Assembly (NCBI RefSeq): GCF_947503465.1
Contig: NZ_CANNDN010000002.1
Span: 372,001-436,000 of the forward strand
Length of the DNA stretch: 64,000 bases
Direction: 5' to 3'
Origin: an uncultured Tateyamaria sp.
GTDB taxonomy: Bacteria > Pseudomonadota > Alphaproteobacteria > Rhodobacterales > Rhodobacteraceae
In this document: positions 1 to 9,787 of the stretch, in pieces
Layout: each line of letters starts with the position of its first letter
Position numbering within the stretch: the stretch's first letter is position 1
Notes under the pieces: generated by a model
Database searches by the model: none
Told to the model about the DNA's origin: nothing
Seen by the model: the letters and a program-made list of their open reading frames with translations, nothing else
Position numbers and translations under genes: made by a program

Positions 1-517
1 GGTAGGTGCGTGCCCCATTGGCCGGAATGTTCAGCGCCTCGAGGCCCAACATGTTTTCAAAACCAACCCCGTTGGCCACGGGCACAATGGTCACGCCCAG
101 CGCCGGGCCGACGCTTTTGACCCGAACGACGATAGACATCACCGGTTCGGCGAACTGATACACCGTGCCAAGCGGCGGCAAGGCGGTGGGGGTGGCGACA
201 GCCGGTGTGGGGTCCTGCAACAGCGGAAACGCCACACGCCGCCATACCTTGAACGGTTCCGACGGCATTCCGACGCCCGGATTCAACTGCCAGCGCAAAA
301 ACACGGCCAGCACCCTGTTGCCGAAATCCTTCAGATCAAGGCCCTGAGGAGCCGCGCGGGTCGCGCGCAGGGTTTCATGGGTGGCGGCGACATCTGCCGA
401 CGGGCCAAAGGGGCCCGTGACCACGCCGTTTTCGTCGGCAAAGGGACGCAGCAACGCGTTGCCGTCGATCATCGCGCCCTGACCGCGGAACAAATAGGGG
501 CTGAATATGCGATCCAT
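1..517 (-). CDS. Hypothetical protein, N-terminal part (runs off the window)
   Basis: The frame is open from an ATG at 517 to the window edge, giving 172 visible residues. A strong AGGAGG site sits 6 bases before the ATG. The gene begins 9 bases after the stop of the giant gene at 527-7924, so the two are almost certainly co-transcribed. The N-terminus reads MDRIFSPYLFRGQG and resembles the start of the upstream giant protein (LVDLFRPYILRGE). No signal peptide or membrane segment is visible. The rest is a mixed sequence with beta-strand-like stretches (for example MSIVVRVKSVGPALGVTIVP). I do not recognise the family. The true length and C-terminus lie outside the window. Confidence 0.8.
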   Translation of the reverse strand, partial: MDRIFSPYLFRGQGAMIDGNALLRPFADENGVVTGPFGPSADVAATHETLRATRAAPQGLDLKDFGNRVLAVFLRWQLNPGVGMPSEPFKVWRRVAFPLLQDPTPAVATPTALPPLGTVYQFAEPVMSIVVRVKSVGPALGVTIVPVANGVGFENMLGLEALNIPANGARTY

Positions 518-526
518 GTTTGCCTC

Positions 527-3500
527 CTATTCCTCTTCTTCCCAGGGTGCGCGGGTCAGGTCCGTCGCCACGATTTCGATCTCGGTATCGCCGGACAGTC
601 CCTCGTCCAGATATGGCTCGGAAAAGGCCTTGCGGATCATGTTCAACCGCAACGCCTTGCCGCGCGATCCGGGCTTCAGGGTAATCAGTGCGCGTTGGGC
701 ACCCGGCGCGAACAGGGTTTTGTCGATTACGTCATCAGAACTGCTTGCCTCGGCGATCGACAGCCATGGCGTAGGTTCAAGACGCCAGCGCGTGATTGCA
801 ATGCCGTCAGGGTCTTCTTCGGTGACCTCCTGCGGCAGGGGACGTGTCCGATGCAGCGGCTCGCTTGCGTCCAGCAACATGGCCGCCGGTTGTGGATCAG
901 AGGCCGGATTGGCCTGTTCCCAGAACACGATGACGCGTGCCGCGCCGGGGACGTCCATCGGTTCAAGACCGGCATCGATCAGGTCTTCGTCCAGTTCGGG
1001 ACCCATGGTGGTCAACAGGGTCTGTCCCCCGACGATGCTGTCCAGCGTGCGGCCTGCATAGGCAGGCTTGTTTGCAATGGCCTGCAAGGCCCCGGCCGCC
1101 ACGAACCGGTCTTCGGTCAGCGTTCCCTGAATATCGCGCGCGAAATCTTCGACCAGCCCGAATTGCCCGGTGGAGAAGTTCAAACGGTACACCCGGTCAC
1201 CGACCGTGTCGGCAGGTGCGCCGATATCGACGCTTTCGATGTCCATGACGTAATCGGTGTAGGGATCAAGCGGGATCGGCAGTTGCAAGAGCGAATGGCG
1301 CACGCGTTCGCCGTCGATGGGGACACAATCCGCGTCCTTGCTGATCACATCCTGCAACACGGCCTCGAAGGGCGACAGCACATGCCCTTTGACGTTTTCA
1401 AGGGTGCCTGCGTCGATCGGCACGGGGTGCGGCATGCCCGGTTCATCCACCTGCTCGAACGATGCGGCCTTCAGCCGGACGCGCAATTCCTTGCCATATG
1501 CAGCAAATAGCTGATCAACAGCATTGGTGGCAAAAACGACCCGTGGCGCATCAAGGCCAAACACGTGCGCCTCGTTTTCCGCGGGCAAAGTGCAGAGGAT
1601 CCAAGGATCAAGCCGCGCAGGCGCCGCGTCATCGGTCCGGAACCAGAATTCCGCTACCTGCGGGGCCGCGTCACTTTCCGCGCCTTCATCATCACGGATG
1701 CGCACATCGGTGCGGCACGTCATCTTGTAGACCGCACCCGGGAACATCAGCGCCACGTCGCCGCTTTGCGGGCCAAGGAACTCTTCGACGACTTCGCGAT
1801 CTTTCTGGATTTCGGTTGTGTCGTAGTCTTCGCGCTCGACCTCGCCCATGCGGGTCAATTCGATGGCACCCACATAGTAGGGACGGCCTTGCTGCTCGAA
1901 CCGGTTGGCCTGCTTTTCGTCCAGATAGAGCACGCCAATGCGGAACCGCTCGGTGCCGTCTGGTGGCTCAAGCTTGACACATACCGGCTGGCGCGGGGCC
2001 AGGCGCGACTGTCCGTACAGAACCGTGTGATAGATATCCTCAAACCAGGGACCCAGCGGGTTCAACCAGCGCGGCGGCACGCTTGTCACAGACAGCAAGT
2101 CGGACACGCGGACAGGGCGTACGTCCAGCACGTTCCCACCCGCATCAAGGTAGTGGATCATCAAGCCGCGCCCGGTGCCCTGTTCGTCATTGAGCAACCC
2201 GCGGTTCACCCACATCAGCAGGTGCCCGTCCACGATCCGGTCGCTGTCGACCTCGATCACGTCGGACAAGGGGCCGTGCTTGAGGCCCAGTTCGGACAGT
2301 TGATCGGCCACTTCGTCCGCGCGGCTGCGATCACCAAAGACCACCGGTTCGCCGATGTCCCACAGCGGCGAGGCCAGAACCCGGCCCGGGCATTTCGGGC
2401 CGTCGATCTGCGGTATGTCATGGGTTGGCGTGGCATGGGTCGCAGCGCCTGCCGTGGCGCTCAGCAATGTGCTGCGTGTAATCGCCACGCCTTGGGTCAA
2501 CCGGCGCGCCGCCTCGCCCAGGTCGATGCGGTCAGCGGTTAGGATGTCCACGCCGTTCGGCGCGCCGAACGATCCGATGACGGCCCGGTCAACAAGCGTC
2601 CGTTCAGCCAGGCGACGGGTCCGCGTGTTCAACGTCCCTGTCGCGATGTTCGTATCGCGACCGGTTGTATCGCGGCGGGCGGCAAAGGCCCCAACCAGAT
2701 CGGTGTTCAACGTGCCCACGTCTACGTTCAGATCAGGGGTCGCCCGACGCAGGGTGGCCGCAAGGTCGGGGTTCAGGGCAGGCGTGATCCGAATATCGGA
2801 CAGGTCGTCCAATCGATCCGCATTCAACCTCAGATCAAGCGGGCGACCCGTGATGTCACGGCGAATGCCGGTGCTGTCGCCCTGTGGTTGGAAATCGTCC
2901 GGCACCTCGGGTGCGCAGTTCACCAGCGCACCTTCAACGACTGCCGGAATGATCCCGCGCAACTGGTCCAGCGCCGCATCGCCCGACCGCCAGGTTTCGT
3001 GCACATGCAGACCGGTGTCTGCCTCGACCGACCGGCTGGTGTCTTCGGGGTCTGGCCACGCAGCACCCTGCAGGGTCCACCCCGAAGGTGACGGGCCCAG
3101 CGGCTCATCCGAGAAGGTCCACAGGACGGGCGCTGCGGGAGCGGCCGGATTACAGATGTTGCCCCAACGCTCGCGGACTGTCTCTTCCAGAAGTTCCGTC
3201 CGCTCAAGCGCCTTGGGCGCGGGATTTGGTGTCCAGTTGAGCAAGGAAAGATGTGTCGTCAGGTTCTCACCGTCGGTGGGTTCGAGCGTCCACCACGTGG
3301 ATGGGGTATTGCCCGGCATGACAGCGTCGGCTTCCCCCACGCGCTCCAGCGTGACCTCGGTCATCGAATAGCGATAGGCAAAGTCGCCGCGTCCGATGAA
3401 TCCACCAGACGGCGCACCCGTGCTGCCACCTGGCGTGTCCCCCAACGGCATGATCCCACCGTCAAGCGCGGGCATGGCAAGGCTGAGCACCGGGATTGCG

Positions 3501-6500
3501 TCGATGGGCACAACTGGCATGTCTTCATTCGCGGGCTGGCTGGAACCGCGCGGCATATCTCCGATCTTGCTGTCGATGCCGCGGTCCACGCCGGTGCCTT
3601 CGGCCAGCGCCGGCGTGCGGCTGACCAGCACGGCTCCGGCAAAGAGATCCGGCGGCGGCGGCAGGATTTTCGAATCCTCGCCGATGTGGAAATCGACGCA
3701 ACCCTTGATCGAGAAGAAGAACAGGTCCAGCTCGCCACAGACTTCACCGTCAATGCGGCTGACCTGCGTGCCGTCTGCCCGTTCGCCCACCTGCGCCGAC
3801 AGCGCGGCAGAGGCGGACAGGCTGATGATGAACAGCTTCAACTCGCCCCGCAGGTACAGCAGCCCGCCCACATAGAAGGGCTGGAACCCGATGATCGCGT
3901 TAAAGCCCGCCGTCACCTTCAGATACAGGTTGATCGACGTGTTGCCCCAGATGATCGACACTTCCAGACCGGCGGCAATGCCGAACCCGTTGACCTGGCT
4001 GAGCGCGGGCAGATTGTTGCCCGGGGGCTGGTAGCTGGGAATGCCGTGGCCCGAGAACATCACATATCCCGACCCGTCAAATGCACCCAGGATCGACGCG
4101 CGGATCGGACCGGGCAGCGGGTTGCCTTGCAGGTCACTGCCTTCAAAACTGCCCAGGTAGATGTGCCAGAACTTGCCGTCCTTGAGGTTGAAGAACGCCT
4201 CGATCGGGATCTTGATCTCGACCAGCGGATCGATGGTGAAGTCGATGGAAATGCCGATGGTCAGCGTGCCCCGGCCAAAGTCGAGGTCGATGACGCACAG
4301 GAACGTGCCTTCCGCGTTCTTGTCCTTGAGGGCGGGCAGCACCGCCAAGAGGTTCGCCTTGACCACCAGCAGCACGCGGGGCCCCGGCAGTTCCAGCAGA
4401 AACATGCCCTTGACGTTGAAGATGATCGGGCTGCCCATGGTTCCAAGCGTGATGCCGACGCCAAAGGCCCAGCTGTCTACATTGGTCTTCCATGCCTGCA
4501 GGTTCGTGGGGTCGCCATTGGCGCGGTTCTTGAGCCATTCAAGCGCCGGGGTCAGCGACGTGATCCCGTCCTCGTCCCGCGCATAGTGCATCGCGAACAG
4601 CCCGACAAAGCCGTAGATGCCGAACCCGGACTGCGCCAGGGGAATGGCGACCGGCAACTCGACTTCAAGGGCCACAGCCACGCCGGTGGCCGGGCCGCCT
4701 GCGCTTTCGGGAATCTGGGCGATGGCAATCTGGGCGGCGATGCGCAGCTTGACCGGGATCAGGCGCACGTCGATGCCACCCTTGATCTCGGTTCCGGCCG
4801 CACCGTCGTTGAATTCCATGTACCCGCTGCCTTCCAGGACGCCGGGCACCTTCAGCCCGGCGCCGAAAGCCGTAAGTTCGGGCGCCCCCAGCGGATCAAC
4901 TGGCAGACGCACGCGGGCGCGGTCGACGGATACAACGCCCAGGTCGATGGCAAAGCCCAGGTCGATCTCGAAACTCAGCGGGTTGGTCCGGGCGATGCGT
5001 GCACCCAGCACCTGCAGGATCTGCCCCAGAGGATCGGCCACACGGATGGCACCGGGGCCCGACACGTCGATGGTATAGCCTTTGGAACTGTCAAAGACCG
5101 GACGGAACTCGAACTTGCCCCCGCCGCCCGGCGGTTCACCAAAGCTGAGACCGATGGCCTTGTACCGCACTGCAAGTGGGGTATCGCGCGGAATTTCCAA
5201 CAGCGGGTCACCGCCGCCAAAGGCAATGTTGACCGATACCGCAGTCTCGACATCAAAGAGGAAACTCATCTGCCAGCGATCACCCTGACGGCGGAACGCC
5301 CCTTCGCCCCCGAACAGGATCACCCGTTCGATGTTGAAGAACCCGGCCGTGGCCAAACCCGTCGCCACCCCGATCACGGCAGCCGAGGCCACAAGCGGGG
5401 CCACGCCGCCATCGGCGGGGTTGGCGGGCGCAATCTCGGACAGAAGCGGGGTGAAGATGGTGGTCATGCCCAGCAGGTCACGGCCAAAATTCTTGGGCTT
5501 GAGGGCCTGACCGGGCAATTGCCCCGTCATGATCAGCCCGTCCTTGTCCGCCGGGTCGGCCCCGATATAAAGCTTTACCTCGTCCGTCTGGCTGGCCGGG
5601 TCGGTCTGGTAAAGGAACAAGAAATCAGTGATGCCATCGGCTGGGTTGTTGCCCACGCCGCGGATGTCATCTGGCGTCTCACCTGCCCCACCCCGTTGCA
5701 GCGCGCCCTCGACACCGGTCTGGAAGTCGATCTGCCCCGACAGTTCAAGCGCCACGAACTGGTTGCGGATGATGCGGACCTTCAGGCGCGCAGACCGGAA
5801 CCAGTCCGGGGTTGCCGGTTCGTCGGGCGGCGTATCGGTGATCTGCGGCGGCGGCGGCGGGTCCGGGACATCGGGGCGGCGCACATCGCCCGTGATGACT
5901 TCTCCGGGATAGTTGACGGAAAAGCCGGTGATCTCCGCGCTCCAGTATTGCGAGCGGTTGGGGGCACCTTGCGGACGCCAGACATTATCCCGCCAACTGA
6001 TGGTGAAACTTGGGCCACTTGGCGCGTCCGCCCCGGTGTAACCTGGTGGAAACCGGTCATCCAGCAAGGCGCGCAACCCTTCGGCGCGCCGCTGGCTCAG
6101 CAGCCAATTGTACTGCGCCTTGCCGTCATTGCCATCATAGCTGGCCGTGCCCGTGATCGTGACATCCTTGGGGTTGATCCGTTGCAAGACATCCGCATGC
6201 ACCACATCGAAGTCGCGCGCACCGACGCGCCAGGCAGAATTCTCATCTGCGATCAGGGCCTGATCATGGCGGATGTTTCCAGCCGCACGCGAATAGTTCA
6301 GCGGGTCATTCTTGGGTGGCGTGTCATAGCGAAAATAGGCGGTCAGTGAATTGACAGTGTCGTCGGGTATGCGCGCCTCGATTGTGCGGGATTGCCCACC
6401 TGCCACATCGATATCGACCGTCGTGCCCACACTGGGCGGCCCCCCATCGACGATCCATTCGGTCGCGGGCGGCACGGTCACACCCGCCAGCGACACCCGC

Positions 6501-7924
6501 ACTGTGCCCGCCTGGCGGTTGTCGTTCAGCAATTGAAGGGGTGGCGCAGGCAGTGACTGCGCCTCGCGGGTGATGGATGTGGTGGTCAGAATGGCCGCGA
6601 GCGGTTCGCCGGGAGGTGGCGCAATCGCGGGCGGCGCACGGCGGGCGGCCGTGATGACAAGGGTCGTTTCCTTGGGCGGTGCGCTTGTGTCCGTCGCGGT
6701 GATGGTGATCGTGCGCGTACCGGTCGCGGGTGTCGTGACGTCATGGACCACACCCGCCTGCGCACCGCTGCCCTGATCCACAGTGACCGAATATGGCGCG
6801 CGACCGCCTCGGACATCAACGGCCAGACGGGTGGTTTCCGGCAGGGCCGCGGTTGCCGTCCCCGCCCCTGTCCGCGTGATGCCAATCCCACGGCGGTCAC
6901 TGGTAAAGAAATTGGCGCCGATGGCCAGATCACCACCACCCTGATTGATGACGGCCACGTCAAAATCACCGGTCACCCCGTTCGATCCGCCCAGACCGAT
7001 CAAGAGGTTCTCGACACCGGCATTGACGGCAAAATCCTCGGCCCCGTTCGGGGCAAAGAAAATGCGGATCTCGGGCAGGTAAAGCCCGGTCCATGCCTCA
7101 TCAAATCCAAACTGCGACAGCACTTCGGGCGGGGTGTAACCATCCGAGAGATCCAGATAGGCCGACCGGAAGCCAAATCCGACCACGCGGCCCGGACCGA
7201 TAAAGGCGTGGTGCGGCTCCATCGTGACCAGCTCGGCCGCGCTCAGCGCCCCGGGATCGTCCAGACCGGAGGCCCCCAGCGACACAAGGCACACCTGCAC
7301 TTGCGCATTCGCATCCGATCCCTGGGTCAGACGCAGCTTGATCTTGGGCAGATGAAACACCACGTCCCGTCTCGTGGAATGCGGAACAAGCAACCCGTCA
7401 GGCCGCATCTCTGCCGGTTGCAGGAACGGCGGGCGCAGTTCGATGCCCGCAAGGACCAGATCAAGCGTGAAACCGGTGTTGGGAAAATCAGATGGCGGCG
7501 GATCAATGGGCGGCGCATCAAGCGCATCCAGCACATCGCGCAGGGGCTGAAAATCGGCGTCCCCGCCGGGCACTGTGCCGACACCCGTTGCGATGATCGT
7601 CCCAGCCACCCGGGGCACCGTCATCGAAAACTCGACCCGCGTGTCCGTCACATCCAACCAGGGTTCTGACCGGTCGGGTTGGTTGCGTGGGTGCCCTTCC
7701 GTGTTGGCCGCCCCCGCCGTCAGCGTACCGGTGGACGGATCGAAGGTGGGCAGATCGACATCGCCGGAAAACCGCGCAACCCCACGAATGACCATACCGC
7801 CGGGACCGGTCGCGGTTTCATAACTTTCGACATAGATGACAGACAGGACGGCGTGCCAGGTTGTCGCCTCGCCGCGCAAAATATACGGCCGGAACAGGTC
7901 TACCAAAGACAGATCGAACGGCAT
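527..7924 (-). CDS. Giant beta-rich protein with internal OmpA-like motif, unknown function (2465 aa)
   Basis: One uninterrupted frame of 2465 codons. There is no signal peptide: the N-terminus is MPFDLSLVDLFRPYILRGE, close to that of the downstream neighbour. Around residues 530-640 there is an OmpA/MotB-like segment: YFRYDTPP, then VTITGTASYDG, then LLSQRRAEGLRALLDD, the usual peptidoglycan-binding pattern. A proline-rich linker (about 685-700) follows. Next comes a long stretch of alternating hydrophobic strands (about 850-1450) with one markedly hydrophobic segment near 845-860. Residues about 1700-1800 contain Asp/Arg/Thr-rich repeats (RRDITGR, RRDTTGR). The last third has Ig-like strand patterns (FWFRTDD, YRLNFSTGQFG) and an acidic tail. 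I cannot name the family; the middle recalls large DUF6603-type proteins, which is a weak impression. A cytoplasmic structural or displayed surface role is equally possible. Confidence 0.85.
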   Translation of the reverse strand: MPFDLSLVDLFRPYILRGEATTWHAVLSVIYVESYETATGPGGMVIRGVARFSGDVDLPTFDPSTGTLTAGAANTEGHPRNQPDRSEPWLDVTDTRVEFSMTVPRVAGTIIATGVGTVPGGDADFQPLRDVLDALDAPPIDPPPSDFPNTGFTLDLVLAGIELRPPFLQPAEMRPDGLLVPHSTRRDVVFHLPKIKLRLTQGSDANAQVQVCLVSLGASGLDDPGALSAAELVTMEPHHAFIGPGRVVGFGFRSAYLDLSDGYTPPEVLSQFGFDEAWTGLYLPEIRIFFAPNGAEDFAVNAGVENLLIGLGGSNGVTGDFDVAVINQGGGDLAIGANFFTSDRRGIGITRTGAGTATAALPETTRLAVDVRGGRAPYSVTVDQGSGAQAGVVHDVTTPATGTRTITITATDTSAPPKETTLVITAARRAPPAIAPPPGEPLAAILTTTSITREAQSLPAPPLQLLNDNRQAGTVRVSLAGVTVPPATEWIVDGGPPSVGTTVDIDVAGGQSRTIEARIPDDTVNSLTAYFRYDTPPKNDPLNYSRAAGNIRHDQALIADENSAWRVGARDFDVVHADVLQRINPKDVTITGTASYDGNDGKAQYNWLLSQRRAEGLRALLDDRFPPGYTGADAPSGPSFTISWRDNVWRPQGAPNRSQYWSAEITGFSVNYPGEVITGDVRRPDVPDPPPPPQITDTPPDEPATPDWFRSARLKVRIIRNQFVALELSGQIDFQTGVEGALQRGGAGETPDDIRGVGNNPADGITDFLFLYQTDPASQTDEVKLYIGADPADKDGLIMTGQLPGQALKPKNFGRDLLGMTTIFTPLLSEIAPANPADGGVAPLVASAAVIGVATGLATAGFFNIERVILFGGEGAFRRQGDRWQMSFLFDVETAVSVNIAFGGGDPLLEIPRDTPLAVRYKAIGLSFGEPPGGGGKFEFRPVFDSSKGYTIDVSGPGAIRVADPLGQILQVLGARIARTNPLSFEIDLGFAIDLGVVSVDRARVRLPVDPLGAPELTAFGAGLKVPGVLEGSGYMEFNDGAAGTEIKGGIDVRLIPVKLRIAAQIAIAQIPESAGGPATGVAVALEVELPVAIPLAQSGFGIYGFVGLFAMHYARDEDGITSLTPALEWLKNRANGDPTNLQAWKTNVDSWAFGVGITLGTMGSPIIFNVKGMFLLELPGPRVLLVVKANLLAVLPALKDKNAEGTFLCVIDLDFGRGTLTIGISIDFTIDPLVEIKIPIEAFFNLKDGKFWHIYLGSFEGSDLQGNPLPGPIRASILGAFDGSGYVMFSGHGIPSYQPPGNNLPALSQVNGFGIAAGLEVSIIWGNTSINLYLKVTAGFNAIIGFQPFYVGGLLYLRGELKLFIISLSASAALSAQVGERADGTQVSRIDGEVCGELDLFFFSIKGCVDFHIGEDSKILPPPPDLFAGAVLVSRTPALAEGTGVDRGIDSKIGDMPRGSSQPANEDMPVVPIDAIPVLSLAMPALDGGIMPLGDTPGGSTGAPSGGFIGRGDFAYRYSMTEVTLERVGEADAVMPGNTPSTWWTLEPTDGENLTTHLSLLNWTPNPAPKALERTELLEETVRERWGNICNPAAPAAPVLWTFSDEPLGPSPSGWTLQGAAWPDPEDTSRSVEADTGLHVHETWRSGDAALDQLRGIIPAVVEGALVNCAPEVPDDFQPQGDSTGIRRDITGRPLDLRLNADRLDDLSDIRITPALNPDLAATLRRATPDLNVDVGTLNTDLVGAFAARRDTTGRDTNIATGTLNTRTRRLAERTLVDRAVIGSFGAPNGVDILTADRIDLGEAARRLTQGVAITRSTLLSATAGAATHATPTHDIPQIDGPKCPGRVLASPLWDIGEPVVFGDRSRADEVADQLSELGLKHGPLSDVIEVDSDRIVDGHLLMWVNRGLLNDEQGTGRGLMIHYLDAGGNVLDVRPVRVSDLLSVTSVPPRWLNPLGPWFEDIYHTVLYGQSRLAPRQPVCVKLEPPDGTERFRIGVLYLDEKQANRFEQQGRPYYVGAIELTRMGEVEREDYDTTEIQKDREVVEEFLGPQSGDVALMFPGAVYKMTCRTDVRIRDDEGAESDAAPQVAEFWFRTDDAAPARLDPWILCTLPAENEAHVFGLDAPRVVFATNAVDQLFAAYGKELRVRLKAASFEQVDEPGMPHPVPIDAGTLENVKGHVLSPFEAVLQDVISKDADCVPIDGERVRHSLLQLPIPLDPYTDYVMDIESVDIGAPADTVGDRVYRLNFSTGQFGLVEDFARDIQGTLTEDRFVAAGALQAIANKPAYAGRTLDSIVGGQTLLTTMGPELDEDLIDAGLEPMDVPGAARVIVFWEQANPASDPQPAAMLLDASEPLHRTRPLPQEVTEEDPDGIAITRWRLEPTPWLSIAEASSSDDVIDKTLFAPGAQRALITLKPGSRGKALRLNMIRKAFSEPYLDEGLSGDTEIEIVATDLTRAPWEEEE

Positions 7925-8243
7925 GAGCCAATGATCCCTGCAAAATAATTGCTGAGTTTAAAAAGCGACGGAAAAACACGGTAACTGTCAGAAAATTCAA
8001 CCATCGATGGATGCGTCTGTCAAACCGCGTGCGCGTAAATTCGCCACTGCCAAAGGTGTCATGGACGCGCCACGCCAGACGGCCACGTATGCCGCGCTGG
8101 CGATCAAAGCGCTTTCAATTTTTGACCTGAATGAGGGGCCATCAAGGCCGTGGGCTCGGACACTATCTGTCAAGTATGGCGCGTTGCGGCTTGAATACGA
8201 ACGACTTTCTCAGCTGAAGGCACACGTGCGCGCCCACAGCTTT
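7925..8243. other. Intergenic stretch upstream of the giant gene, one doubtful ORF
   Basis: This stretch of about 320 bases separates the start of the giant gene from the end of the LysR gene. The first 80 bases are clearly AT-richer than the surroundings and probably hold the minus-strand promoter of the giant gene, whose ATG at 7924 is preceded by AGGGATC. A plus-strand frame of 93 codons (8007-8288) exists, but it lacks a Shine-Dalgarno sequence, overlaps the 3' end of the LysR gene and looks like nothing I recognise. I regard it as probably non-coding. Confidence 0.4.
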
Positions 8244-9080
8244 TCAGCGCATCCCGGCCACCCAATCCGCAAACGCCTTGGCATGTGAATTTTCGTTTGC
8301 GTGCCACAGAAAATACCCTTCTTGCGCGGGCAGTCGTGCATCGTGCGCCCGTTCCAACATACCTGTCCGCAGCGCATCCGACGCAAGAATCTCGCTCACC
8401 AGCGCCACCCCGTGACCCCGCGCGGCAAGCTGCAAGGCCATGCCAAAGGAATCAACGAACAGCGTGGGCTGACCGGCATCGCCCACGATGTCGCGCCATC
8501 GCGACCATCCGCCCGACGTCCCCACCGCTTCGATCAGGGGCAGCGTGGACAGGGGGCCGCCCAATGTCGGTGGTTTCAGCGCGACCAGTCCCGAAGGCTG
8601 CAGTTCGACGGCGCCCTGCCCCACTTGCTTGCGGGATCCAAACCGGATTTCGACATCGGCACGCGGAGCATGAAAATCGTCCGGCCAGATCGTGCTCAGG
8701 AACCGCAGGCGCACGTTCGGATGCGCTGATGTGAAGTCGGCCAATCGGGGAGAGATCATCCATTGTGTCACGCTGACGGATGCGGCAATCGTCAGCAGGT
8801 CCGCGCGCGGCCCAGCCTCGAACCCCGCGGTTGCCGCCGACAGCGTTTCCAACGCCGCCCCCACCTGAGGCAGCAAGCGCCGCCCGTCATCGGTCAGCGA
8901 CAATCCCCTTGGCCTGCGCAAGAACAGCGTTGATCCAAGACGGGTCTCAAGCGCTTTGATCTGCTGGCTGACAGCCGATTGGGTCATCCCGATTTCGGCC
9001 CCGGCCGCCGTGAAACTCAGATGCCGTGCGGCCGCTTCGAAGGCCCGGAACCACGTCAACGGGGGAAGGGATTTTGCCAT
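8244..9080 (-). CDS. LysR-family transcriptional regulator (GcvA-like)
   Basis: A regulator of 278 residues. Residues about 5-65 form the typical LysR winged helix (LTWFRAFEAAARHLSFT, then IGMTQSAVSQQIKALE, then LFLRRPRG). A substrate-binding domain follows, ending in HANENSHAKAFADWVAGMR, which resembles the GcvA subgroup. The ATG at 9080 is preferred over the adjoining GTG at 9083. The gene is divergent from the gene at 9188 across about 107 bases, the usual arrangement for a LysR protein controlling its neighbour. It therefore probably controls the hydrolase/flavin oxidoreductase/aldehyde dehydrogenase operon in response to the substrate or an intermediate. Confidence 0.88.
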   Translation of the reverse strand: MAKSLPPLTWFRAFEAAARHLSFTAAGAEIGMTQSAVSQQIKALETRLGSTLFLRRPRGLSLTDDGRRLLPQVGAALETLSAATAGFEAGPRADLLTIAASVSVTQWMISPRLADFTSAHPNVRLRFLSTIWPDDFHAPRADVEIRFGSRKQVGQGAVELQPSGLVALKPPTLGGPLSTLPLIEAVGTSGGWSRWRDIVGDAGQPTLFVDSFGMALQLAARGHGVALVSEILASDALRTGMLERAHDARLPAQEGYFLWHANENSHAKAFADWVAGMR

Positions 9081-9187
9081 CACAGAAGCCTGCCATTAGT
9101 CATACTAATGCATAAGGGCATAAATCCATCATTTGTCAAAAACACGCAGCTTTTTGATGGTTGCACGACATCAAGGCTGGGGCACTC

Positions 9188-9787
9188 ATGCAACCGAACA
9201 TCCGCAAACTGGTCACGTATGAAGAAGAGGTTCTGATAGAAGGCTTCAAACGGGCCGCCGATCCCTGGCGCCTGTTTGCCGTTGCCGCTGTGGTCGAAAA
9301 CCCATGGGCCGGACGGTTTGTCGAGGATCTGACGCCCGAAATCCAGGCATATGGCACAATACTGGGCGCGTTGCTGACCAACCGCATCCTTGGAATGGCG
9401 GGCGGAGGCGACGCAATCGAAGCCTATGGCAAGGCCGCAGTTGTTGGTCTGGACGGCGAAGTCGAACATGCCTCGGGCCTTATCCACACACTGCGCTTCG
9501 GCAACCACTTTCGCGAGGCGGTGGGCGCAAAGTCCTACCTCGCCTTCACGAACACGCGGGGGCCTGCGAATGCGCCAATCATGGTGCCGCTGATGGACAA
9601 GAACGATGCAGGCCGACGGTCGCATTACCTGACCATCCAGTTCGCGATCCCGGATGCGCCCCGTGCGGAAGAAGTGGTTGTTGTCCTGGGGGCCGCAACC
9701 GGCGGACGCCCGCATCACCGCATCGGTGACCGATACCAAGACCTCAAGGATCTGGGCCATGACGTGGACAACCCGGCAGCGGTCTGA
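9188..9787 (+). CDS. Amino acid synthesis family protein (PF06684-like)
   Basis: A protein of 199 residues starting MQPNIRKLVTYEEEVLIEG. The start resembles the amino acid synthesis (AA_synth) family, in which R-K-x-V-x-x-x-E-E near the N-terminus and G-G-A-x-x-x-x-A-Y-G-K-A-A-V-V-G in the middle are typical. Here the second motif reads GGGDAIEAYGKAAVVGLDGE. The biochemical role of this family is not firmly established; members often sit in catabolic clusters beside flavin-dependent oxidoreductases and amidohydrolases, which fits the neighbours. An upstream in-frame ATG at 9161 would add nine residues, but conservation begins at 9188. It is the first gene of a plus-strand operon and its 3' end overlaps the hydrolase gene by 29 bases. 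Confidence 0.75.
   Translation: MQPNIRKLVTYEEEVLIEGFKRAADPWRLFAVAAVVENPWAGRFVEDLTPEIQAYGTILGALLTNRILGMAGGGDAIEAYGKAAVVGLDGEVEHASGLIHTLRFGNHFREAVGAKSYLAFTNTRGPANAPIMVPLMDKNDAGRRSHYLTIQFAIPDAPRAEEVVVVLGAATGGRPHHRIGDRYQDLKDLGHDVDNPAAV

Noticed and set aside
377-1510. A 377-codon plus-strand frame overlapping the truncated gene and the giant gene
   Set aside because: Antisense shadow with no ribosome-binding site or family resemblance; the minus-strand frames explain the region.
3251-6349. A 1032-codon plus-strand frame inside the giant gene
   Set aside because: It is antisense to a well-formed minus-strand gene, arises from the GC-rich codon pattern, and has repeated His/Arg/Gly-rich composition without any recognisable motif.
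527-7924. Giant protein as part of a prophage or contractile tail locus
   Set aside because: No tail sheath, tube, baseplate or integrase gene is visible in the window. The idea remains open only for sequence before position 1.
8007-8288. 93-codon plus-strand ORF upstream of the giant gene
   Set aside because: No Shine-Dalgarno sequence, overlaps the LysR gene end and has no recognisable features. Kept only as a note in the intergenic entry.
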